Source: Exiguobacterium mexicanum
GTDB lineage: Bacteria; Bacillota; Bacilli; Exiguobacteriales; Exiguobacteriaceae
NCBI RefSeq assembly: GCF_005960665.1
Contig: NZ_CP040676.1
Span: forward strand, 1,002,501 to 1,066,500
Length of the DNA stretch: 64,000 nt
Reading direction: 5' to 3'
This document shows, piece by piece, positions 57,354 to 64,000 of the stretch. Position numbers and translations under genes: made by a program. The stretch's first letter is position 1; each line of letters begins with the position of its first letter. The notes beneath the pieces were generated by a model. That model did no database searches. It had not been told where the DNA came from and saw only the letters and a program-made list of their open reading frames with translations.

Positions 57354-57688
57354 TTTGGATCAATCTCGGCATCATTGTGCTCGCACTAGTCGGGCTCGGT
57401 TTGTATGGGTTCTTATTGTACCGTAACAAGATGAAGACGGACGTGCGGCGGGTCACCCGTTTGACGGAACGTTTCCAGATTCGCGCGAACGTCATCCAAG
57501 GTCTCGTCAATGAAATCAAGCAACACGTCGATACGGTCAACGCCTCTGTGAAGCAGATGAAGGCCTATTCCGTTAACGTGAAAGACGAGACGATGGAGCT
57601 TAGGCAAGCGACGATCGGACTGACAAAAGAAATTAAACGGACAGCTGGAATCGAACGCCCAGACGTTTCCACTGAGACCAAAATATGA
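57350..57688 (+). CDS. Small membrane-anchored coiled-coil protein
   Basis: I do not recognise this gene. It encodes 112 residues: one N-terminal transmembrane helix (about residues 4-25), a short basic stretch, then a predicted coiled coil rich in V/I/L heptads and T/N/K residues, resembling DUF948-type proteins. The start overlaps the aroK stop by 4 bases (ATGA), so it belongs to the comG-aroK transcript. A terminator follows. Function unknown. Confidence 0.62.
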   Translation: MIWINLGIIVLALVGLGLYGFLLYRNKMKTDVRRVTRLTERFQIRANVIQGLVNEIKQHVDTVNASVKQMKAYSVNVKDETMELRQATIGLTKEIKRTAGIERPDVSTETKI

Positions 57689-57691
57689 AAT

Positions 57692-57734
57692 AATGAGGAT
57701 GAAAACGTTTTCGTTTTCCATCCTCTTTATTTTT
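57692..57734 (+). terminator. Terminator of the comG-aroK transcript
   Basis: GAGGATG-AAAACG / CGTTTTCCATCCTC (one bulge) followed by TTTATTTTT. Confidence 0.8.
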
Positions 57735-57835
57735 GCCCATTTTGGCTAGGCAGAGCCGCAAAAAATTGATAGAGTGGAATAGAAAACGAAATATTTCACG
57801 AAATACATTATTTACGTTCGGGATTGGGGGATAAT

Positions 57836-58909
57836 ATGGAGAAAGTATCGTTAAAACGTACGCCTTTATATGATTTGATTTCCGTAAAGGCGAAGATGGT
57901 GGATTTTGCGGGGTTTGAGATGCCGATCATGTTCTCGTCGATTAAAGAAGAACATCAGGCGGTGCGTAACGAGGTCGGCATGTTCGATGTGTCACACATG
58001 GGGGAGATTCGCATCGAAGGACCGGATGCGCTCGAGAACGTGCAACGTCTTGTCACGAACGATGTGTCAAAATTACAGATCGGTCAGGCGCAGTATAATC
58101 TGTTCTGTTTACCGAATGGCGGTGTCGTCGACGACCTGCTCGTCTATCGACTCGATGAAGATGCATTTTGGCTCGTCGTCAACGCCTCGAACATCGAAAA
58201 AGACGTGGCCCACGTTCGTCAGTATGTGACGGGTGACGTCACGGTGACCGATGAGTCCGACGCCTATGGTCAAATCGCGATTCAAGGACCGATGGCCGAA
58301 CACGTGCTGGCCCGCTTGACGGACTTGCCGCTAGCAGACATCAAATTTTTCCGGTTCATGACCGGCGACGTGGCCGGCGTGTCGACCATCGTCTCACGCA
58401 GTGGCTATACGGGAGAGGACGGATTTGAACTCTACGCCCGGGCCGAGGACGTGGCCGCAATCTGGTCGGCGTTAGAAGCAGAAAACGTCACTCCATGCGG
58501 GCTCGGGGCCCGCGATACGCTCCGTTTCGAGGCATGCTTGCCATTATACGGGCACGAGCTCGATGAGACGGTCACGCCGTTCGAGGCGAACTTGAACTTT
58601 GCCGTCAAACTCGATACCGATTTCATCGGCAAGGATGCCCTCGTGAAGCAAAAAGAAGACATCCCGCGCCGCTTAATCGGATTACGCTTGCTCGGGCGCG
58701 GCATCGCCCGTCAAGGGGCGACGGTCGAAGTTGACGGGGAGACGATCGGTGTCGTCACGACCGGCACGATGCCGCCGACGGTGAACGAGTCGATCGCCTG
58801 GGCGCGTGTCGACCGCCGTTTCGCGGAGGAGACACACTTTATCGTTGAAGTTCGGGGGAAAAAAATAGAAGCCGAACGAGTGCCGACACCGTTCTATAAA
58901 CGTAAATGA
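57836..58909 (+). CDS. gcvT: Glycine cleavage system T protein (aminomethyltransferase)
   Basis: Transfers the methylene group from the H-protein-bound intermediate to tetrahydrofolate and releases ammonia. Typical segments are FAGFEMPIMF (about residue 22), VSHMGEIRIEG (about residue 49), RSGYTGEDGFELY (about residue 188) and the C-terminal barrel with GVVTTGTMPPTVNESIA. The start is ATG 57836 after GGGGGA, and it has 357 residues. It is the first of gcvT-gcvPA-gcvPB. The leader is about 100 bases and I do not see a glycine riboswitch in it. Confidence 0.95.
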   Translation: MEKVSLKRTPLYDLISVKAKMVDFAGFEMPIMFSSIKEEHQAVRNEVGMFDVSHMGEIRIEGPDALENVQRLVTNDVSKLQIGQAQYNLFCLPNGGVVDDLLVYRLDEDAFWLVVNASNIEKDVAHVRQYVTGDVTVTDESDAYGQIAIQGPMAEHVLARLTDLPLADIKFFRFMTGDVAGVSTIVSRSGYTGEDGFELYARAEDVAAIWSALEAENVTPCGLGARDTLRFEACLPLYGHELDETVTPFEANLNFAVKLDTDFIGKDALVKQKEDIPRRLIGLRLLGRGIARQGATVEVDGETIGVVTTGTMPPTVNESIAWARVDRRFAEETHFIVEVRGKKIEAERVPTPFYKRK

Positions 58910-58925
58910 TACAGGGGGATTCAGA

Positions 58926-60272
58926 ATGAACAGAATGGAGTTTCGTTATTTACCGATGACAGAGCAAGATGAGCGTGACATGTTGCAAACGATCGGCGTC
59001 GAGTCGATTGAAAACCTACTCGAGGATATTCCAGCATCGCTCCGGGAGACGGCTTCTTTAGCGGCCATCGGTGCGCCGCTTCCGGAAGTTGACCTCGTTC
59101 GTCATATGACGAAGCTCGCCGAGAAGAACGTGCACACGAAATCGACTCCGAGTTTCCTCGGGGCCGGAATGTACGATCACCTTTCTCCGAGCGTCATGAA
59201 CCACATGCTTCTCCGTTCCGAGTTCTATACAGCCTATACGCCGTATCAGCCGGAAATCTCGCAAGGTGAACTCCAAGCGATGTTCGAGTTCCAGACGATG
59301 ATTTGCGAATTGACGGGCATGGACGTGGCCAACTCGTCGATGTACGACGGCATCACAGCCCTCGCTGAAGCAACGTATCTCGCGAGTGCCCATACGAAGA
59401 AAAAACGTGTCGTCGTCTCGGGAGCGGTCCATCCGGAAGCGAAGGACGTCATCCGGACGTATGCCGGTGGGCCAGGGCTCACGGTCGAATATACGGACGT
59501 TGACGCCGGATTGACCGACATGACAGACATCGATTTGACGGACGCCTCGTGCCTCGTCGTCCAATATCCGAACTTTTATGGACGCGTCGAGGACTTGTCA
59601 GCCCTCGCGAAAGCAGCGCACGACGCCGGCGCCTTGTTCGTCGTCTCGAGCAATCCGCTCGCGCTCGGGATTTTGGAGTCGCCGGGTGCGCTCGGGGCCG
59701 ACATCACGGTCGGTGACGCCCAACCGTTCGGGATTCCGCAAAGCTTCGGCGGCCCGTCATGTGGATACTTCGCCGTCAAAAAAACACTCATGCGTAAACT
59801 TCCGGGTCGTCTCGTCGGACAGACGGTCGATGAGGATGGCAAGCGCGGCTTCGTCTTGACGCTTCAGGCCCGAGAGCAGCACATCCGTCGTGACAAGGCG
59901 ACGTCGAATATTTGCTCGAACCAAGCGCTCAATGCGCTCGCGGCATCAATCACGATGTCCGCACTCGGGAAGTACGGGATTCGTGACATGGCCGTCCGTA
60001 ACATTCAAACGGCCCATTACATGAAAGAAACGCTCAAAGCGGCCGGCTATACGGTTATCGATGAGGGACCGATGTTCAACGAGTTCGTTGTCGACTTCGG
60101 AATCGATGCGGAGCAAGTATCGCGTCATCTGCTCGACAATGGTATCATCGGCGGTTTGCCGCTCGGGACGTATGAAACGGACCGTCAGACCCAGATGTTG
60201 CTCTGCGCGACGGAGCTTCGGACGAAAGAAGAAATCGATTTATTTGTTGAAGTGGTTGGGGGGATGAACTGA
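58926..60272 (+). CDS. gcvPA: Glycine dehydrogenase (decarboxylating) subunit 1
   Basis: First half of the split P protein, which with GcvPB decarboxylates glycine. It has the type I PLP-enzyme fold without the PLP lysine. Recognisable parts are the N-terminal [27 protein letters not shown] (about residue 78), [19 protein letters not shown] (about residue 120) and the [16 protein letters not shown] segment. The 448-residue length matches the two-gene arrangement of Firmicutes. It overlaps gcvPB by one base (TGATG). Confidence 0.95.
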   Translation: MNRMEFRYLPMTEQDERDMLQTIGVESIENLLEDIPASLRETASLAAIGAPLPEVDLVRHMTKLAEKNVHTKSTPSFLGAGMYDHLSPSVMNHMLLRSEFYTAYTPYQPEISQGELQAMFEFQTMICELTGMDVANSSMYDGITALAEATYLASAHTKKKRVVVSGAVHPEAKDVIRTYAGGPGLTVEYTDVDAGLTDMTDIDLTDASCLVVQYPNFYGRVEDLSALAKAAHDAGALFVVSSNPLALGILESPGALGADITVGDAQPFGIPQSFGGPSCGYFAVKKTLMRKLPGRLVGQTVDEDGKRGFVLTLQAREQHIRRDKATSNICSNQALNALAASITMSALGKYGIRDMAVRNIQTAHYMKETLKAAGYTVIDEGPMFNEFVVDFGIDAEQVSRHLLDNGIIGGLPLGTYETDRQTQMLLCATELRTKEEIDLFVEVVGGMN

Positions 60273-61747
60273 TGCAACACGAACAAACGCTTATCTTTGA
60301 GGTGTCACGTGAGGGGCGGACTGGCTACAATTTGCCGACGCCGACGGTACCGGAAGTCGATTTAGAGACGCTCTTGCCGGCTTCGATGGTTCGACAAGAG
60401 GCGGCCGAACTGCCAGAAGTGTCTGAACTCGATGTCGTACGCCATTACACGTCGCTCTCGACACGTAACCACGGAGTCGACTCCGGTTTCTATCCGCTCG
60501 GTTCGTGCACGATGAAATATAACCCGAAAGTGAATGAAGACATGGCCCGACTTCCTGGCTTCGCCCATATTCACCCGTTGCAGCCGGTCGAGTCGATTCA
60601 AGGGGCGCTCGAGCTCATGGTCGATCTGCAAGAACAACTTGCTGAGATCACTGGCATGGATGAAGTGACCCTGCAACCTGCAGCCGGGGCCCATGGGGAA
60701 TGGACCGGTCTCATGCTCATCAAGGCGTTCCACCATCACAACGGTGATATGGAACGGACGAAAGTACTCGTGCCTGATTCGGCACACGGAACGAACCCGG
60801 CCTCGGCCGTCGTCGCCGGTTTCGAGACGGTGACGGTCAAGTCGGATGAGCGCGGGCTCGTCGATTTGGAGGATTTGAAAGCGAAAGTCGGGACGGATAC
60901 GGCAGCGCTCATGCTGACGAACCCGAACACGCTCGGTTTGTTCGAGGCTGATATTTTAGAGATTGCCAAAGTCGTGCACGAGGCCGGCGGCAAACTGTAT
61001 TACGACGGTGCTAACTCGAACGCGATTCTAGGCATCGCCCGTCCTGGGGATATGGGCTTCGACGTCGTCCACTTGAACTTGCACAAAACGTTCACAGGGC
61101 CGCACGGCGGTGGCGGTCCGGGTTCTGGTCCGGTCGGGGTGAAACGCGATTTGATTCCGTACTTGCCGACGCCAATCGCGCGCCGCTCTGAGTCTGGCTT
61201 CACGCTCGATTATGATCGCCCGCAATCGATTGGTCGCATCAAACCGTTCTATGGCAACTTCGGGATCAACGTTCGGGCTTATAGCTACATCAAGACGATG
61301 GGTGCGGAAGGGTTGACGCGCGTCTCACGCGAAGCGGTATTGAACGCCAACTATATGTTCGCCCGCTTGAAAGATGCGTTCGATGTGCCGTATGACACGT
61401 TCTGCAAGCATGAGTTCGTCTTGTCTGGAAAACGTCAGAAAGCACTCGGCGTTCGGACGCTCGATATCGCCAAACGCTTGCTCGATTTCGGTTATCACCC
61501 ACCGACGATTTACTTCCCGCTCAACGTCGAGGAGTGCATCATGGTCGAACCGACGGAGACAGAGTCGAAAGAGACGCTCGATGCCTTCTGCGATACGATG
61601 CTCCAAATCGTCAAAGAGGCGGAAGAGAATCCGGAAATCGTTCAGACGGCCCCGCATACGACGGTCGTCAAACGCCTGGACGAGACGCTTGCGGCTCGGA
61701 AACCAGTGCTCAAATACGAACGACGCCAACCGTCGTCAATCAATTGA
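60272..61747 (+). CDS. gcvPB: Glycine dehydrogenase (decarboxylating) subunit 2
   Basis: Second half of the P protein. The PLP lysine is K272 in [20 protein letters not shown]. Other marks are [20 protein letters not shown] (about residue 77) and the [12 protein letters not shown] segment (about residue 170). The 491 residues are normal. It is the last gene of the glycine cleavage operon; gcvH and lipoamide dehydrogenase are not in the window. Confidence 0.95.
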   Translation: MQHEQTLIFEVSREGRTGYNLPTPTVPEVDLETLLPASMVRQEAAELPEVSELDVVRHYTSLSTRNHGVDSGFYPLGSCTMKYNPKVNEDMARLPGFAHIHPLQPVESIQGALELMVDLQEQLAEITGMDEVTLQPAAGAHGEWTGLMLIKAFHHHNGDMERTKVLVPDSAHGTNPASAVVAGFETVTVKSDERGLVDLEDLKAKVGTDTAALMLTNPNTLGLFEADILEIAKVVHEAGGKLYYDGANSNAILGIARPGDMGFDVVHLNLHKTFTGPHGGGGPGSGPVGVKRDLIPYLPTPIARRSESGFTLDYDRPQSIGRIKPFYGNFGINVRAYSYIKTMGAEGLTRVSREAVLNANYMFARLKDAFDVPYDTFCKHEFVLSGKRQKALGVRTLDIAKRLLDFGYHPPTIYFPLNVEECIMVEPTETESKETLDAFCDTMLQIVKEAEENPEIVQTAPHTTVVKRLDETLAARKPVLKYERRQPSSIN

Positions 61748-61752
61748 ATCCG

Positions 61753-61783
61753 AACCCGCTCACTATTCGTGAGCGGGTATTTT
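61753..61783 (+). terminator. Terminator after gcvPB
   Basis: ACCCGCTCAC / GTGAGCGGGT with a TATTC loop, followed by ATTTTT. Confidence 0.87.
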
Positions 61784-61791
61784 TCTGGAAA

Positions 61792-61832
61792 TAAAAAAAC
61801 GTCCCTCCTCGGAGTGAGGAGTGGACGTGGTG
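61792..61832 (-). terminator. Terminator after the rhodanese gene (minus strand)
   Basis: On the minus strand ACGTCC..CCTC / GAGG..GGACGT is followed by seven T (plus-strand A-run 61793-61799). Confidence 0.82.
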
Positions 61833-61838
61833 GGCAGG

Positions 61839-62219
61839 TCAGTCTTTCTTGACTTTCCCTTTCCAGTTTTTGAAGCCGCCATCGAGCATGTAAATGTCGG
61901 TATAACCATTTTTCATAAGCAATTTGGCCGCCTGGTTCGAACGCGACTTGCCTTGGCAATACATGAGGATCGGCTGATCTTTGCGAAGTTCTTTCATGCG
62001 TAGTTTCAATTGGCCGACCGGGATGTTACGGGCGCCGACGATGTGGCCTCCCTTATACTCGTTCGGTTCACGGACGTCGATCAATTGTCCTTTACGGAGC
62101 GACGCACGAAACTCTTCTTGTTTCATTTTCTTCAAACCGCGTGCCGGCAAGAAACGCCAGACGATGTATGCGATGAGCGCAGCCCATAGGATGATGACGA
62201 GGATAGTTTCGATTCCCAT
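61839..62219 (-). CDS. yqhL: Membrane-anchored rhodanese-like protein (YqhL)
   Basis: A 126-residue protein with one N-terminal transmembrane helix (about residues 5-23) and a cytoplasmic rhodanese domain. DVREPNEYKGGHIVGARNIP (about residues 48-67) is the first rhodanese motif, and the active cysteine is in MYCQGKSRS (about residue 86). It may carry persulphide sulfur, but the acceptor is unknown. It occupies the position of B. subtilis yqhL, between gcvPB and mntR. The ATG is read from 62219 with AGGGAG upstream. Confidence 0.9.
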   Translation of the reverse strand: MGIETILVIILWAALIAYIVWRFLPARGLKKMKQEEFRASLRKGQLIDVREPNEYKGGHIVGARNIPVGQLKLRMKELRKDQPILMYCQGKSRSNQAAKLLMKNGYTDIYMLDGGFKNWKGKVKKD

Positions 62220-62383
62220 TGATGTTCTCCCTTTCTCTATTAAGTTTCACCAACATCCATTATAAAGAATATAAGGTCATGAGACAATGATTGACTGATG
62301 GATTTACCCGTTCTGCTTTCGGTTTCTAGGTGGTTGCGTTAAAATAGAGGTTGCAGAACGGAACATAAGGGGAGGCTACGCCC

Positions 62384-62812
62384 ATGCCGACACCGAGTAT
62401 GGAAGATTACTTAGAACGAATTTATTTGCTAATGGTCGAGAAAGGATACGCCCGCGTGTCCGATATCGCCGAACATTTAGGGGTGCATCCCTCCTCTGTC
62501 ACGAAAATGGTGCAAAAGCTCGACCGGGAAGACTATTTGATTTATGAGAAATATAGAGGACTCATGTTGACGAAAAAAGGTCAAAAAATCGGGAAACGAC
62601 TCGTCGAGCGTCATGCGATGCTCGAATCATTTTTACGTTTGATTGGTGTCGACGAGGCCCATGTCTACGAGGACGTCGAAGGGATCGAGCACCATTTGAG
62701 CTCGAACACGCTTGACTGCATGACCCAGTTCGTCGAATTTTTTGATGATAAGCCCGAACTGATGGCCCAGTTTCGCGCGTTTCAAGAACTGAATACGAAC
62801 GACGATGAGTGA
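62384..62812 (+). CDS. mntR: Manganese transport regulator MntR
   Basis: DtxR-family repressor that shuts off manganese uptake when Mn2+ is bound. The N-terminal winged helix includes [20 protein letters not shown] (about residues 35-54). All metal ligands of B. subtilis MntR are present: D8 and E11 in MEDYLERIY, a histidine near position 77 and the EGIEHH cluster near 99-104. The 142-residue length is typical, without the SH3-like domain of DtxR. The ATG follows GGGGAGG. No MntH or MntABC gene is in the window. Confidence 0.94.
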   Translation: MPTPSMEDYLERIYLLMVEKGYARVSDIAEHLGVHPSSVTKMVQKLDREDYLIYEKYRGLMLTKKGQKIGKRLVERHAMLESFLRLIGVDEAHVYEDVEGIEHHLSSNTLDCMTQFVEFFDDKPELMAQFRAFQELNTNDDE

Positions 62813-62820
62813 GTCTAGAT

Positions 62821-62859
62821 GACCGCGACCGATGAATCGATTCGGGAGCGGTCTTTTTT
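62821..62859 (+). terminator. Terminator after mntR
   Basis: GACCGC (62821-62826) pairs with GCGGTC (62848-62853), with a further inner pairing, and is followed by six T. Confidence 0.78.
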
Positions 62860-62930
62860 ATCAAAACGCCTCTAGAACCGAACGATAAAACGTTTTAATT
62901 GAATTTTAGTCTGTTTTTGAGTTGTTTTTG

Positions 62931-62990
62931 TGATAGAATGGGTGCTGGTAAGAATGATAAGGGGGTGACGGCGAACAATCGCCGACATGA
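62931..62990 (+). promoter_or_regulatory. hpt promoter element and hairpin-bridged ribosome binding site
   Basis: Extended -10 TGA-TAGAAT at 62931-62939. The Shine-Dalgarno GGGGGTGA (62961-62968) lies 18 bases before ATG 62987; the gap is filled by a perfect 6-bp hairpin CGGCGA-ACAA-TCGCCG (62969-62984), which would bring the two into functional distance (2-5 unpaired bases). Confidence 0.68.
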
Positions 62991-63517
62991 TGGATATTCA
63001 AATCAAAGGGACACTGTTTGACGAAGCACAAATCAAACAGCGCGTGGCGGAACTCGCTGAACAAATCGAACGGGATGCGGCCGGGACACCAATCGTCCTC
63101 GTGGCCGTCTTGAAAGGGTCGCTCGTCTTTGCGGCTGATTTGATGAGACAGATGACGGGCAGTGTCCAACTTGATACGGTGGCGACGTCTTCTTATGGGA
63201 AGAAATCGACTTCGAGCGGGAACGTCCAACTCCGGAAAGATTTAGACCTCGATGTCGAAGGGAAGTACGTCGTCATCATCGAAGACATCATCGACACGGG
63301 ACAGACGCTTAAATTCTTGTGTCAGCATATGACGTTACATCAACCGGGGCAATTGAAGATTTGTACACTTCTCGACAAGCCGGCCCGCCGACTCGTCACG
63401 CTCGACGCCGATTACGTCGGCTTCGAGATCCCGGATGAGTTCGTCATCGGGTACGGTATCGACTACGCCGAACAGTATCGCAATCTACCGTATATCGGTT
63501 TCGTCGAAACGGACTGA
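62987..63517 (+). CDS. hpt: Hypoxanthine/guanine phosphoribosyltransferase-family protein
   Basis: Purine-salvage phosphoribosyltransferase. The PRPP loop is VVIIEDIIDTGQTL (about residue 95), the flexible loop SSYGKKSTSSGNV (about residue 68), VLKGSLVFAADL is near residue 42, and the C-terminal base-binding part is VGFEIPDEFVIGYGIDYAEQYRNL. The length of 176 residues is normal for Hpt. In B. subtilis hpt is next to ftsH, so this copy outside that locus may be a paralogue. ATG 62987 and 62990 are both possible starts, since no other start exists in frame after the TGA at 62966. The leader is unusual (see the preceding feature). Confidence 0.9.
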   Translation: MMDIQIKGTLFDEAQIKQRVAELAEQIERDAAGTPIVLVAVLKGSLVFAADLMRQMTGSVQLDTVATSSYGKKSTSSGNVQLRKDLDLDVEGKYVVIIEDIIDTGQTLKFLCQHMTLHQPGQLKICTLLDKPARRLVTLDADYVGFEIPDEFVIGYGIDYAEQYRNLPYIGFVETD

Positions 63518-63534
63518 CTTCCGAATCACGACAA

Positions 63535-63576
63535 AAAACGAACCAGGTCGCCCGTGGCGATCTGGTTCGTTTTCAC
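63535..63576. terminator. Bidirectional terminator between hpt and yqhP
   Basis: AAACGAACCAG.TCGCC / GGCGA.CTGGTTCGTTT around CGT, with A-run and T-run outside, between convergent genes. Confidence 0.87.
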
Positions 63577-63986
63577 ATGTTCGCTTTCTTTTTCTTCTTG
63601 CCTTTCTTCCCCTCGATGACGGTGAGGTGAGGGGCGTCGCTACGATGCGTCGAACGAGCCGGGCGCTTCGAGAGTTTCGTCACGTTTGAACCAGGTTTCG
63701 CTTTCTTTTTCGTCGTCGCGGACGGTTTCACTTTAGGGTTCGCACCGGGACGTTGCATCCGTTTTTTGGAAGCCTGAGCGGTCTTCCGGTACCGCATATC
63801 CTCGGCTGAGATTTTAGGAGCCATGAACACACGATAAATCACATAGAAGATTAACCCGAAAATACCGATGAAGAGCAACTGTCTGAACAAGCGACCGGGG
63901 TCGGTCGCGAGCATATGTCCGACTCCGATGAAGCCTAAGATGAACACGATCGTGGCAGCGGTCGTACCGATTCTTTGTCTGATCAT
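63573..63986 (-). CDS. yqhP: YqhP-like membrane protein with basic tail (SA1362 family)
   Basis: A 137-residue protein with two predicted N-terminal helices (about residues 8-26 and 36-55) and a 75-residue hydrophilic tail that is strongly basic and lysine-rich, ending in a KKGKKKKKANM-type stretch. The layout fits the SA1362/YqhP family, and B. subtilis yqhP lies in the corresponding region. The basic tail would face the cytoplasm and could contact RNA, DNA or acidic lipid; function is unknown. The ATG is read from 63986, with AGGAGG upstream at the window edge. Confidence 0.8.
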   Translation of the reverse strand: MIRQRIGTTAATIVFILGFIGVGHMLATDPGRLFRQLLFIGIFGLIFYVIYRVFMAPKISAEDMRYRKTAQASKKRMQRPGANPKVKPSATTKKKAKPGSNVTKLSKRPARSTHRSDAPHLTVIEGKKGKKKKKANM

Positions 63987-64000
63987 GGTGCTTTCCTCCT

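Noticed and set aside
57701-57714. cre-like TGAAAACGTTTTCG
   Set aside because: It lies inside the terminator stem, where the palindrome is explained by pairing. It differs from the CcpA consensus only in its last base, so a role is not excluded.
57735-57835. Glycine riboswitch in front of gcvT
   Set aside because: The leader is only about 100 bases and none of the conserved aptamer segments is visible.

Overview
The window reads as a chromosomal core segment of a low-to-mid GC Firmicute of the order Bacillales, most likely Exiguobacterium or a close relative. This rests on the gene content and order, which follow the Bacillus subtilis yqf-yqg-yqh region (glyS, ccpN, ppsR, dnaG, sigA, cccA, trmK, nif3, ispH, DEAD helicase, nfo, znuCB-zur, yqfW, ispG, sodA, pbp, pst, rpmG, yqgN, DUF92, rhomboid, yqgQ, glcK, yqgW-X-Y-Z, comG, aroK, gcvT-PA-PB, yqhL, mntR, yqhP), on strong AGGAGG-type ribosome binding sites, on frequent TTG/GTG starts and on hairpin-plus-T-run terminators. 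The genus is an inference. There are no rRNA genes, CRISPR arrays or prophage genes.

Layout. 1-8.7 kb: the end of glyS, the gluconeogenesis regulators CcpN and PpsR, the dnaG-sigA operon, cytochrome c550, and trmK-nif3. 8.7-15.7 kb: ispH (minus strand), an orphan histidine kinase overlapping a membrane-tethered sugar-type binding protein, a DEAD-box helicase, and nfo with an HNH-like zinc protein. 15.7-19.4 kb: ppk-ppx polyphosphate operon (minus strand). 19.5-23.7 kb: Zur-controlled znuC-znuB-zur, nnr and a yqfW nucleotidase. 23.75-25.6 kb: a complete IS1182-family element inserted 6 bases past the ispG stop codon. 26.9-28.2 kb: a membrane sensor-like gene broken by a -1 frameshift. 28.9-30.9 kb: a Na/phosphate symporter and two CAU-anticodon tRNAs. 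31-35.3 kb: cytoplasmic alpha-amylase, superoxide dismutase and a class B PBP. 35.4-40 kb: pstS-C-A-B-phoU behind a six-repeat PhoP box. 40-43 kb: a DUF4912 protein and a GH57 branching enzyme fused to half a GT-B glycosyltransferase. 43-49.2 kb: rpmG, 5-formyl-THF cyclo-ligase, DUF92, ldh with Rex-like sites, rhomboid protease, M42 peptidase, yqgQ and glucokinase. 49.4-53.4 kb: ltaS, yqgW, a metallo-beta-lactamase-fold hydrolase, yqgY and an MgsR/Spx-like regulator behind helically phased TTGTACAA boxes. 53.4-57.7 kb: comGA-GG, aroK and a small coiled-coil membrane protein. 57.8-64 kb: glycine cleavage genes, a rhodanese, mntR, hpt and yqhP.

How the genes work together. Phosphate is the recurring theme: polyphosphate synthesis and breakdown (ppk, ppx), low-affinity Na-coupled uptake (NptA), high-affinity uptake (Pst) and its PhoU brake all lie within 24 kb. 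Metal homeostasis appears twice (Zur with the zinc importer; MntR). Central carbon control includes CcpN, PpsR, glucokinase, redox-controlled lactate dehydrogenase and alpha-glucan enzymes.

The least explained parts are the histidine kinase/binding-protein pair without a response regulator, the phased operator cluster upstream of the MgsR-like gene, the nfo-linked HNH-like protein, the DUF4912/GH57-GT pair, and a hairpin placed between the Shine-Dalgarno sequence and the start codon of hpt.
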